Positions 1 through 11,775 of a DNA stretch of 64,000 nucleotides are shown here, piece by piece. The position numbers were made by a program, and so were the translations under genes. The notes below the pieces were generated by a model. The model had not been told where the DNA came from. It ran no database searches and saw only the letters and a list, made by a program, of their open reading frames with translations. Each line of letters begins with the position of its first letter. Position 1 is the stretch's first letter. Source of the DNA: Panonychus citri (taxonomy: Eukaryota > Arthropoda > Arachnida > Trombidiformes > Tetranychidae); NCBI RefSeq assembly GCF_014898815.1, contig NW_026515497.1, positions 744,001-808,000 of the forward strand, in the 5' to 3' direction.

Positions 1-2539
1 TAATTAACTTATTGAAAAGTTAATTGTTACTGGTGGTGTAAGTGGATTGTGATGACAACCTTCAATTTGATTTTAATTGTTGATAGAAGATCAATTTCCA
101 GAGCCTGGTAATTACATCGTTAATTGTGATCACTGAAAAGGTAACAATCAAATAATTTCATCTGATTGACATCAAGCCAATAAGTACCTGGGAATAATTA
201 ATCAGATTAATTAATCATCACTTGAAAGTAACTAATAACAGTTTTGATAAGCTAATTACCATTAGAAATTATCAATTAAAATGATTAATCAAATATTCAA
301 CCTGACAACTAAATCAATCGCTAATTTAACTAATCACACACAAGTTAATCCAATAGCCAATCTGATGTGTCAACAATTAACTTAATCCTAACAATTTGTA
401 ATCATTTAGTTTCATCGCAATTTGTAAACTTACAATTAAGAAATGCGAAAATTAAATTGTCATTTCAATCAGGCAATCAGTTAATTGAGTGGGCCATCAT
501 CATGTTAATCATAAACTAAATTGTTGATTAACTTTTCTTTCAATTTTAAGTTGAAATAATCAATGGGAAACCTTTGTAATTAATTGATTTACAATTTATA
601 AATAGTTACAATTTAGTTTTCAAGGTCTTAAAATGTAAACAAGGAAATATGAAAGTTTTGTATAATCAGTTAATCATTGCTAAGGATTGATTAACAATTA
701 GATTAGTAAATTGCATTGAAAATTAACTAAAGGTTAATCATTGACAATTTAACTTTGCTACTGATCAAGGTTTTTACCTTTTGTATTATTAATTGTTACA
801 ATTTGTTACGATCCAATTGATTTAAGATTCAGGTTAAGATATTGGTTTTAATTGTTGATCATTATTAATTGTTGTTGTTGTTGTTATTATTGTTTGTTTA
901 TTATTGATTAAAAGTGTTTCTTAGTTGATTAATTTAATGATTAAGATGAGAGGGCGATCTGATTGTCGGTCAATAACCTAATCAATTGATTTTAATTGTA
1001 AGTGTTGTCTTTTAGTGATTAAGTGTCTCTGTGATTAAAACAGAAAATGATTTATTAGTTTTTTCCTGTTTCACTGATTTAGTTAATTGTACGATTTATT
1101 TTGGGATTTAATTGCATTTCAAACCATCATCATTATCTAACAAGATTTAAATTAACAAGTCATTAGATTTACAATTAACCATATTAACACCCGCTTAATA
1201 CTTAGGGTAAGTCCAAGGTATTAATTGATTAATCGTAACAATCAATTACTATTTATAACAATTAGTTTCTATCTAAATCACAATTAACATGTTAATTATA
1301 TATTCCTGGTAATTCCGTTGGTTAATTAGCTAATCCAGTTCTTTGTCGTTCAACTGGATTAACTAAATTGTCAAAATTTTTATATATGAAGTTTTGATCA
1401 TCTTAACAATTATCCTTAACAATTTAAATTGGCTAAACAGATCCAATGAAATCCTTAATTGTTCAATAGTTTATTTTGATACAACGTTGATTTATCAACC
1501 ATGATTAAGTTAATTATGCAGATTAACACAACAATTAACAAGCTGATTCAATCTAAATTTGACAATCAGATTAACACAATCAAGGTAAACAAAATGCAAT
1601 AGTTAATTAGATTTGATTAATTTGGCAAAAAAATCTTACCTTTTCGAGGATTTTAAATTGTTGATTAAATTAAATCACAATTGGGAAATTTCAAAAGGAA
1701 GACACAATCAAAATAATCAGTGATATTAATTGTTACACTTGGTGATTAATCAATTGATAGAAAAGTTTTCCAAATTTGTTTTCAATAAGAAAATCACAAG
1801 AAAATAAATTAACAGAGATTCCAATTAGTAATCAGATTAGTTACCAAATTTAATTAACTGTTGATGATTGTTATCAATTATTAGATCTTAATTGTGAATT
1901 TACAAATCAGTTGAATGAATGACAAAAATACTATTCACAGTTAGAATGAAAATTCAAAGGTAAGTTGCTGATGATTATGATTATGATGATATAATGATGA
2001 TGATGGAAGGTGATGGAAGATGAGAGAGAGAGAGGGAGAGAGAGAATGAGAGAGTCAATGAGTGAGTGAGAAATTGAGAGAGTGAGAGATAGACAGAGAG
2101 AAAAGAAAGTGAGAACATAAAGATTAGTTGATTGTAGCGCAATCGCCGATCACAATTAACGATATTTTCTTAAGATTGATATTAATTTATCTTCTTCCAT
2201 TTTCTTTACCTGCTAAACCAACTTAATTAACTTAATTATCACCAGAAAATAACAACAATTCAGTTGATTAATGTAACTTTTTTTCCGTCATTCCAATTGC
2301 GTTGAGTTTGATTCCTTAAAGTTGAGCAAATCTTTCAAATTGCTCGCAATCAATTTTAATCATTGGCACCATTAATTTAAGACTTTTAATCATCATAATC
2401 TTTTCTTATCATCCTCATCTCTCTCTCTCTCTCTCTCTCTCTCCAGGTGAATTATTATTTGGGCTATCAAGTTATATCTTAAACACAATTAGATCAAATT
2501 AATTTAATGATGTTGGTTATTCGGCTTGTATTTTGTTGA
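1..2539. other. AT-rich non-coding stretch left of MOCS1
   Basis: No convincing coding region is visible. The sequence is dominated by the words TTAATTGTT/AACAATTAA. It has a GA-rich microsatellite block near 2027-2105 and a (CT)n tract near 2411-2443 that ends in CCAG, which resembles an acceptor, but no coding sequence follows it. The right end presumably contains the 3' UTR of the leftward MOCS1 gene. Confidence 0.6.
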
Positions 2540-3142
2540 TCACTTGTTGATTGTTGGAGTTGTTGTTGTTGTTGTTGTTGGTATTTGATAATCTGATTTA
2601 CCTCCGGTTTTCTTGATTAATTTGATTTCTTTAATTACCATTGATTTGTTGGCTGATTTACACATGTCGTAAATTGTTAGAGCTGCAATTGATACTCCGG
2701 TTAAGGCTTCCATCTCAACTCCGGTTCGGCTAATTGTTGAAACGATACAATCAATTTGGATCATCTCATTGTCTATTATTTCAAAGTCAATTGTCACCTT
2801 GGTTAATTGTATTAGATGACATAAAGGAATTAAATTAGCTGTTGATTTAGCAGCTAATATACCAGCTATTCGTGCAGTTGAAAGGACATCTCCTTTGGTC
2901 AGTTGATTGTTAACAATTAACTTGATTACTTTTGGCCCGATGTAAATTGTACCCATGGCTTGAGCCACTCGCCGAGTCTCATGTTTACCAGAAATATCAA
3001 CCATCTCAGCTGAACCATGTTGATTAATATGAGACAATTGATTATCATCACTTGATTGTTGATCAATTGGTTCCTTTCCATCATTATGAGTCTGGTTAAT
3101 TGTCGATGATGATGTTGATGACAATGAAAAAGATGAAAACAT
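2540..3142 (-). CDS. MOCS1: MOCS1B: cyclic pyranopterin monophosphate synthase (MoaC domain)
   Basis: The MoaC half of the MOCS1 locus converts 3',8-cyclo-GTP to cyclic pyranopterin monophosphate. From the ATG at 3142 the ORF gives 200 residues: a Ser/Thr-rich leader of about 45 residues, then a complete MoaC domain. Visible landmarks are MVDISGK, KGDVLSTARIAGILAAK, the LIPLCH motif, GVEMEALTGVSIAALTIYDM and the terminal KKTGGKS. The tail is Thr-rich. An acceptor (AATTAG before 3150) opens an 8-base stretch that joins this ATG in frame to MOCS1A exon 3. The domain is therefore probably translated as a MOCS1A-MOCS1B fusion of about 546 residues, as in known MOCS1 splice forms. Independent translation from 3142 is the alternative. 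Confidence 0.9.
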   Translation of the reverse strand: MFSSFSLSSTSSSTINQTHNDGKEPIDQQSSDDNQLSHINQHGSAEMVDISGKHETRRVAQAMGTIYIGPKVIKLIVNNQLTKGDVLSTARIAGILAAKSTANLIPLCHLIQLTKVTIDFEIIDNEMIQIDCIVSTISRTGVEMEALTGVSIAALTIYDMCKSANKSMVIKEIKLIKKTGGKSDYQIPTTTTTTTPTINK

Positions 3143-3311
3143 CCGATTGGCTAATTAACAATACGAAGTGATTAGAATACAAAATATTAGCCGATTGATT
3201 TTTCTCTTGTATTGTTAATCACTTTGTGATTTAGAAAATGAATTAAATTAAAACTCAAACAATCAAAAAACAATTGACTTTTATATCTCTCTATTGTTTT
3301 AATTGTCTTGA

Positions 3312-4874
3312 TCACCCACCAATTAATATCATCGGTCGATTAGGAGATTTAGATATATTAATTGCTCCTAAAGAACGTACGAGAAAACAAAAACAACACA
3401 ATTAGCTGATTTCAAGTAATAGAAACTGTTGACAATTAAAATCTATTATTAGATATTTGTGTACTTTGATTAATTTGGTTAATTTAACAACAATTTACCT
3501 GCATGTCGTTCACGTTTACGAGATAATGTTGATTCAATTAGATTGATTATCTGATCATCACTCCAACCAGATCTTAGTGGGTCTCTTAATGACACCTCTT
3601 CAGCTCCAAAGAGACAAACCTAATTAACAATTAGATTAAACAGTGATTAGTGAACAACATGGTTCGTGTAAAATGTAGTAATTTACTAATTGTTAATCTC
3701 TCACCTTTAAATTACCATCAGCAGCGATACGAAGTCGATTACATGTCGAGCAAAAGTTTTGTGTCATCGACCCAATGAAACCGAATCGGCCTTTGAAACC
3801 GTTAATCGTAAATAGTGTCGCCGTATCAGAGGGATTATCTTTAGCAATTGGATTAATCTCATCACCGTATTTACCTTTAATTGTTTTCATTATCTCATGG
3901 GCAGGTAACATTTTACCTTGAGACCATTTATTACCATCAAATGGCATATACTCAATAAAACGAACCTCTAATTGTTGATCTTGGGTTAATTCAACAAACG
4001 ATATTATCTCATCATCATTTAAACCTCTCATGATAACACAATTAATTTTAACGATTTTAGGTAAACCAGCGGATAAACATTGTTCAATTGATTTAATTAC
4101 CAAATTAAAACCTTTCCTACGAGTGATCAATTCAAATTTCTCAGGTCGCAAAGTGTCAAGTGATATATTGACAGAATCTAAACCTATGGAAACAATTAGA
4201 AAACAATATAATTACTAAGTTTTAATCATTAAGAAATTAGATTTTATCTAATCAAAGGTAATTTAAAGAAAACAATTAGATGATCAATTTGAGGAAATTG
4301 ATTGGTAAAAGAAAAGGATTCATCAGGAAGCGGAACAGAAAATTAAAGATAGACATTAATCTAAGGTGGATAATCAGTCAACAACCAGAATTAGTAAATA
4401 GTAACAACAGAAACAACAATTAAGTAGATGGAAAGAGGAATTACCTGAATCAACAAGCTTTTTAATTGAACGGCCCAAAACCAGGCCATTTGTGGTTATG
4501 CCGATTGTTGATAATCCGATGGATTTTAATTCTGCTAAATCGTTAACGATTGAAAGACAATCCGATCTAACCAGTGGCTCTCCACCGGTTAGTTTAATTT
4601 TCTTAACACCCAAGGAATTAACAAATAGTCTCGCTAATCGGTTAATCTCATCTCGTTGGAGGAGAGATGATTTCGGTGAAAGGTCAACTCCATCTTCGGG
4701 CATACAATAGAGACACCTAAGGTTACACTTTTCCGTTAAACTGATCCTCAGGTAATCATGTTTACGTCCAAACGAATCCTTGAGAGGTAAAGATGACCAA
4801 TATTTTACCTGTGAACGTTTTAAATTAGAGTAGAAATTAATTAGTATTAATTGTCTACAATTGGAAAACCACAT
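3312..4874 (-). CDS. MOCS1: MOCS1A: GTP 3',8-cyclase (MoaA-type radical SAM enzyme)
   Basis: Catalyses the first step of molybdenum cofactor synthesis, turning GTP into 3',8-cyclo-GTP (upstream of cyclic pyranopterin monophosphate); in animals it is mitochondrial. Four exons keep one frame: 4874-4445, 4183-3705, 3619-3499 and 3367-3312, giving 361 residues. The N-terminal radical-SAM cluster motif CNLRCLYC (C-x3-C-x2-C) is in exon 1. The second Fe-S site reads FCSTCNRLRIAADGNL, with the third Cys coming from exon 3 (KVCLFG). The last exon ends in NRPMILIGG, the Gly-Gly tail essential in MoaA. The first residues are basic and hydrophobic, compatible with mitochondrial import. The MoaC half lies 169 bases downstream on the same strand. 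Identification is secure; exon edges were inferred by eye. Confidence 0.93.
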
Positions 4875-6358
4875 TATTGTTATTAAGGGAATTGCAATTG
4901 AAAAGTAAACAGTAAGTGAAGAGGTTTAATTGTTGGTGAGAGAGGGAAATTAGATACAGTTGATCATTGATTCCATTTCTCTCATTGTGAACCTGTTGAT
5001 TGTCATTAATTGTAATTGTCTCTCCAATCACAAGTATTACAATTGTAGATAATTGATAATCTTCAATTTGATTAGGAAAAGTTTAACAATAAGCAATAGA
5101 AACACACGTTTTCCCTTCATACACATTCAGTGTGTAGGAATTTACAGTTATAAACACTAATTAATTCAGTTTATTGATCATCTAGATGATTAGTCAATTT
5201 GATACAATTAGTAAATTGTTTTCGATTGAGAAACGAAAATTTATCCATAAGTGAATCTTTCGAGGATCTGATACTTTACCTTGATAGAAACATTGATACT
5301 CTTGACAATTAACAATTGTCTTTAATTATGACAACAATTTAATCGCAATTAATTCAGACACAAGAATGTTTTTAATTCAGTTGTTTACAATTTAGAAAAA
5401 TGCAAATGTGCTGCCATCTCTTTTTCCATTATCTTACTAAAAGTTAATTTTTTTCGTTTTTTTAATTGTTGACGATTTCTTATTAACATCGATTGTTATA
5501 ATTAACCCTTTTCTGATTTCATTTAATTATCTTAGGTGATTATTGTTCAAAGATTGTGATTAATTTTTCTATTGAATTATCTGAGGAAAAACAATAACCT
5601 CATGATGTATATTATACAACGATAAGTTAATTAGTATTGAAACTGAAACAATCTAATCATGATGAGAATGACTCACTGATTGTAATGATAAAAAAAAGAT
5701 ACGAAAAATTAATTATCCTAATTACAATTAATCTCCTAATCATTGGAAAACAATGAGAATGATAAAATCCCTTAAATCAGTTGATTGTTGTTGTTTTTAC
5801 ATTCAAACAAAAAGTTAATTGTAATCAACCAATTTCTAACATGTTGATAACAAAAAATGATGACTAATTGATCCTGAAAATTATTAGACAATTATCAGTT
5901 AATTAGTAAAAAAAAATTTACAATTATAATCTTGAAATCGACAATATTAATCAGAACAATTAAATTTCCAAGGTAACAATAATCGCTACCTTTTAATTAA
6001 CCAAAAACATCAATTAAAATCGTAATCATATCGACAAACCTAACAATCAACCTTTGTATTATTTGCACAATTAAAATAAAAAAAGAGATTAACTAAAACT
6101 AATCAACTAAATTAATCTCATCATTTGCTATTAATACATAATTAAAACAATAGCAATCAAATACAAAATGAACATATAAAAACAAATCGATTACCTGGTT
6201 AACAATTATGATCAGTTAACTTTTACCAATCAGTTAATTTGGATTAGAAAATTAAAAAGGAAACTTTTCTTGTCCGTAATTGTTTAATTGCTGTTTACTT
6301 TTCCTTTTCGCCAATTACAGTTAATTAGTAAATTACGATTACAAACATTGGAATAACA
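4875..6358. other. Intergenic spacer between divergent MOCS1 and the 6.4 kb gene
   Basis: AT-rich spacer holding both promoters of the divergent pair. I see no open reading frame with protein-like composition and no recognisable repeat other than the frequent TTAATTGTT-type words. Confidence 0.5.
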
Positions 6359-7127
6359 ATGATAAAGACAATCTATTTATGTGCTTTACTTTTGGGTGTT
6401 TTCTCATCACCATGTAGATCTGAACATCTCCCTGAAGATGATGAACAAGATCCAAATGCTTTCGTTGATTCAATTCTGTCAACTGCCGTTGAAAAGATTC
6501 ACCAACAAGGAGTAATTCCGATTCCCGGTGAACATAAATTTGGACCTTTCGGACTATTGACCATTAAGGATATTCACTTGCTGGACATTGAAAATATCTC
6601 AAGACGAGGAGATTCATTCATCAGGGGAGATGAGGTTTGTATTAGCTGTTCCAATTTAATTGTCTTTCTTTTCTATAGTTTAATTTAATTCGGTTCCGAG
6701 TTGTTAATTGTTAATTTGTGTTTCCTTCTCCTTCTCTCTCTCTCTCTCTCTCTCTTAGGATTCAGGAATCATTTATGTTAATACATCGTTCACCTTGACC
6801 AATGTCCATGCCAATTCAAGTTTCGTTGTTAATTTACCGATGCAAGGGAAAATCAGAGTGACTGCAACCACCACAATTAAACAAATTGATTTAACCCTTC
6901 GGTGTGAATATGATCCTGTTAAGGGTACACTTAAACCCACCGCGATTCATATTGACTCTTATACTGGAGTTGAGACCGTTGTTCAAGGTTTAGGTCCGTT
7001 TAACCCGATCGTTGAAAAAATGGCCACAATAACTGCCGATGTGCTTGAAAAAATTATCGCCAAAATTTTGAACTTAACGATCGCCGCTAAATTGAATGGA
7101 CTAGTTATCGATTTACCTCAACTTTGA
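6359..7127 (+). CDS. Secreted group 7 allergen-like / BPI-fold lipid-binding protein
   Basis: Two exons (6359-6634 and 6759-7127) join in phase 0 to give 214 residues. The first 21 or so residues (MIKTIYLCALLLGVFSSPCRS) look like a signal peptide. They are followed by an acidic stretch and the helix FVDSILSTAVEKI. The order of elements resembles mite group 7 allergens and the wider JHBP/BPI-like proteins: N-terminal amphipathic helix, an IKDIHLLDIENISR strand, alternating beta strands, and a C-terminal helix around VEKMATITADVLEKIIAKIL. Members of that fold carry hydrophobic ligands in extracellular fluid, so lipid binding is inferred. The intron acceptor sits on a (CT)n tract. Similarity is by pattern only, so the family name is moderate confidence while the gene itself is solid. 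Confidence 0.65.
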
Positions 7128-7269
7128 CTTGACCACTATTTCCGAACTGACCAATTGATACTCATATCTAATAGACAAAGATTCAAATAATAATAATCAG
7201 CATTCAAATTTTACATGATAATCAATTGTTACAATTTACTAATTATTTAGTAATTTTGATAAAAATAAT

Positions 7270-7275
7270 AATAAA
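7270..7275 (+). terminator. Candidate polyadenylation signal AATAAA
   Basis: An AATAAA hexamer lies about 143 bases after the stop of the group 7-like gene. In such AT-rich sequence the hexamer is common by chance. Confidence 0.35.
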
Positions 7276-9992
7276 ACATGACGAAATTGTCAATGAAACC
7301 AAATTGTTCAGTTATCACAATCAATTAACAATTTAATTGTGAAATCACATGACAATCATAATTGTAATGACGATTTTCATTACGATTCATCGTTAATGAT
7401 TAAGTTAATTGTGTACTTGATTTTAAGATCAATCATTGAACAACAATCAACAAAAATCAATTCAATTAATGAGAAACATTTAATTTTTTAACTTTTTTTT
7501 ATTTAAATAACATAATCAACCATTTGAAAGACTAATTAATTATATAATTAAATGGTAATTAAATTACGCAATTAAATGTTACTCTTTTTTTTGGACCAAT
7601 TGTTATTTATGATTAACTTTTTAATTGTTATCAAATCATCATCATTGTCCATATAGCAATTAATGATAACACTTGGTAACATTTTCTCAGTCAACAATCA
7701 AGCATATTAGTTAATTGTTCAACAATCAAGAAAAGATTACAATTGATTTACTGTAACATTTAATCAAATTAAGGGGAAAAACACAATTAAAACACTTTAC
7801 CATTGAGAAAATGAGTTAATTGTTGATGATAGAAATTAATTACTAAACCCATTGGATTAATTTTCCTACTTAATCATCACAGTTTTTTATATAAATAATT
7901 TAATCTCGTAATTTTTAATTGTTAGCATAATTGTTTCAATGGTGGACAATTGATTTAAGTTAAGGAGATAGAGGGAGTTTATTATTAATTAAATTGTAAC
8001 ATTGTATCATCATTATCAAACAAAATTAGATAATTAAAGTAATAATAATTATAATAATAAAAAGAAAGTTAAAATTAAAAGTTAATTGCAATTGGTAACA
8101 ATTTGATTTGCCATTTTATCGACTTGTAAAAAAAGCTTCATTTGATTGCTGGAGATGAGAAGAAATAAAGTAACAATTAACTAATTGTTAGAAGATAAAA
8201 TTATATCAAATTATAGAGAAACAAACGAAAACATAAACCTTACCTGAGAACAATCAAATTAATTTAATTATAAACATAGAAAAAAAAGAAAGATAGAGAA
8301 AAAGATTTGCAATTAGTTAAATTGTTGGTCAATTTTGCGAAATGATGATATTATGATTGAAGAAAATAGATTAATCTTCTTCCTCATCGTTAATTAATTA
8401 ATTACTGATTACAATTTATTCTCACTCTTGTAATTGATAAATATTAATCTCTTACCTAAGCTTAAATTGTGAGATAGATACATACAATTAACTTAATCAA
8501 CAGTTTTATCTCTCTCTCTCTCTCTCTCTGTTTATTATTTATAATTAATATCATCATTATCATTAAGCTAATCACACACAATTTATATCGTCTTGATTTC
8601 ATTGACACAATTAATGGTTAAATCATAATTGTAGTGATTAATTAATAAGGTAAAATCATAAAAACCGGATAAAGGTTCAAATTTCAGATTTTGATCAACA
8701 CATCAATTGATTTCTCGATTGATTAATATGGTGATGTTACATTTGATTATGATAATAATCATTAATTGAACGCATGTTTCAACAATTAATCCACATGCAA
8801 TGTGAATCTCATCAAAATAACGATGATAATTAATTATAATAATAAATAGTAATCAGATTTTAACACACACACACACACATAACTAATGAAGAAAGAAACA
8901 CAAACACAATTAAATTAACAAGATTAAATTAAAGTAAAAAACAAAAGTTAAGCAATTAGATGAGCTTACTTTATAACAATTAGTGTGTGATTTTTGTGTG
9001 ATCGGTTAATTTTTTCCTAAATTAAGATTAGGAGATATAAATATTGACTCAATCTATTGCTGTTGTTGTTGATTGTTGGTTCTTGTTGTTAAATTGTTGA
9101 GGTTCTTGAAGATATTGTTGATTTTTAAAATTGGTTTGGTTAATTGAAGGACAATTCAACTAGTGGATAAGCAGTAACCAATCTCAAACATAAATCAAAC
9201 TTTATGGTGTTAATTGTTGTTGTTATTATTAAACTTGCTGATATTGTTGTTGAAAATAATGATGATGGTGATGCTTGATTATGATGATTATGTAGTTGTA
9301 ATAATTGCTGCTTCTGTAGGTGTTTAGGTGAGTGTGGTCTTTGTATGAATGTATTTGTGAGTGTGTGTGTATTTATATTTATATGGTTGGATGTGTGTGT
9401 GTATATGAATTGATTTAGATGTTAATTATTTATAAATCACGTGATAATTAATTAACAGTGTGATTGATGGAAAAAGGGAGAAGTTGTTACAGTCCTGAAT
9501 TTGATTAGATTGTAATTAGTTGTGAGTCTTTTTCAATAGGCGCCATCCTTTTGATAAAATTACATTAGTTAAGATTAATTGGATTCGGGTTTGTAGTTAA
9601 CTAGTGTGTGTGTGTGTGTGAGTGCGTGTATGTTATTGTTTTTGTAACTAGTTAACGGATTAATCAAAAACCTTGAACATTGAATGATTGTGTATGTTGA
9701 TCACCACGAGAAAAGAAAAACAAATAATTACAATCTAGATTACAGTTAACCAGCCTGACCAAATTAAAAGGACTCTGTTGATTTCTTGTTGATTGTTGAT
9801 TGATGATTTTTCATTTGTTTCTCTGCTTCACTTTTTCTTGTTGCTGTTGTTAAATTGTTGAGGTTGTTGCTTTTGTTTTACTTCTGAGTTGGTTTTGTAT
9901 ATATTTTTATATGCAATTAGTTAATTGTTTTTGTGTTTTGTTTTGTTTTTTTTTCTTCAAAAGAATTAGTTATTAAGCCCAACCTTGGTCAA
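7276..9992. other. Long AT-rich spacer / probable AKT 3' UTR
   Basis: No coding sequence seen. The right part probably holds the 3' UTR of the leftward AKT gene. Short (AC)n and (GT)n runs near 8862 and 9604, and a (CT)n run near 8510, are simple repeats. Confidence 0.5.
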
Positions 9993-11740
9993 TCAAGCTC
10001 CTGTGCTGCCATGATAGGAGAATTGTTGGAAATAAGGCAATTCATCCTCTTCCGATATGGAATTCAAATTAGTTGGATCTCTAGGTGGTGTTAATTTAAC
10101 TGATTCACCGGTAAATTCAGAGTCAAAATATCTAGTGTCCGTATCGGATGTAACGGCGGGTTTAAATGGCGGAGAAACCTTCAAATAGGAAGAAATAGAA
10201 GAAGAAAAAGAAAAAGTTAATCAAAATGTTTCAATAAGATTGATTAATATCATGTATTAATAATAATAAAAATAATTGAGACATATAAACATATAAACAT
10301 CATCACCAGTAACACAATAATAAAACAATTGGAGACGATTATTATCAAGTTACATATGTAAAAAGCAATTTACTGATTGTGTTAATAATTAGTTTTGATT
10401 TGTTACTTAGTGTTACTCTCTCTCTCTCTCTCATTTCCCTGTCTCACTTTTATAATATGATTCTAATTATTCACATTTCAATAACAGTAAATAATACTGA
10501 AAGTATATCAAGCAATCGTGTGTGTTAGTTGATATAACTATTAATCATTTTTAAAAGGTTGTAGAAAATTAATATTATTGCTCAATTAACTAGAATAAAC
10601 ACTTAAAACTAATTATCGAATAATTAGATTGGAAACATATGTTTAATCGAATTATTCTTTAAATTTGGTGATTTTTTCTTCTTTTTTTTGTATTTACCTT
10701 CTTCTCGAGGACATCTTGCCAATTGACACCGGCGAAAAATGGATGAACCATGATCTCTTTAGCATCATCAGGTCCACCGCCGAGACGTTGTTTCGGATCT
10801 TTATTGAGTAAACCAGACAGAAGACTTTTAGCTTCAACTGAAAGATTCCTTGGGAATTTGACCTCTTCGATTAAAATAAGTTCAAATAGAACATCATGAT
10901 CACGATCATAGAAAGGTAAACGGCCACACATCATTTCATACGTAACAACACCCAATCCCCACCAATCAACAGCTCGACCATAATCAGAGTCTTCCAATAC
11001 CTCTGGAGCCAAATACTCGGGTGTCCCACAAAAGGTTTTAGTTGTTGTACCCCAATTAATGTCTTCCTTACAAAGGCCAAAATCGGCAATCTTAATATGA
11101 CCATCTTTATCTAGAAGTAAGTTTTCCAACTAATGAAAAAAAAGAATGAATCAAGTAAACAAATGAGTGAAGGAAGAGAGAGAAGGAAGAAGAGGGAGAG
11201 AGAGACAGAGAGAGTAAGAAGATTAACAAAAGATTAATATTTATATGAATCAATAGATTGAATTGTGTTCAGTCAATGATGATGATAGTAAAAAAGAGGG
11301 ATGAAAATGAAGGATATGAAGATATAATAACAAGAAGGCAAATAAGCAAAAGCAAAAACAAGGGGAAGAAGAAGAAAAGGAAAAGAAGAAAAAAAGATGA
11401 TGAGTGAGAAAAGCAAAGAGTATTATGTTATTATTATCAAGAATTCATGTGAGAGGTTCATTGAAAATAATAAGTATTGGCAAGTTTATGCACATTGACG
11501 GGGAATGATAATGATGATGAGATGATGGTGACGATGATGATAATAATAAACATAATAATAAATGACGATGATTGGCACAGTTGACATTGGCAAGGAAAAA
11601 AATAAAAACAGAGGGAGAAAAAGGGAGACATAAAATTGGAAATAATAAGTATGGGTAAACAAGAAAAAAGTTGTAAACAGAAACAATGTGTTAAAATGTA
11701 GATACAAAGTTATGGTGATGATGAAGATAAAATAGGAGGG

Positions 11741-11775
<35 letters not shown>
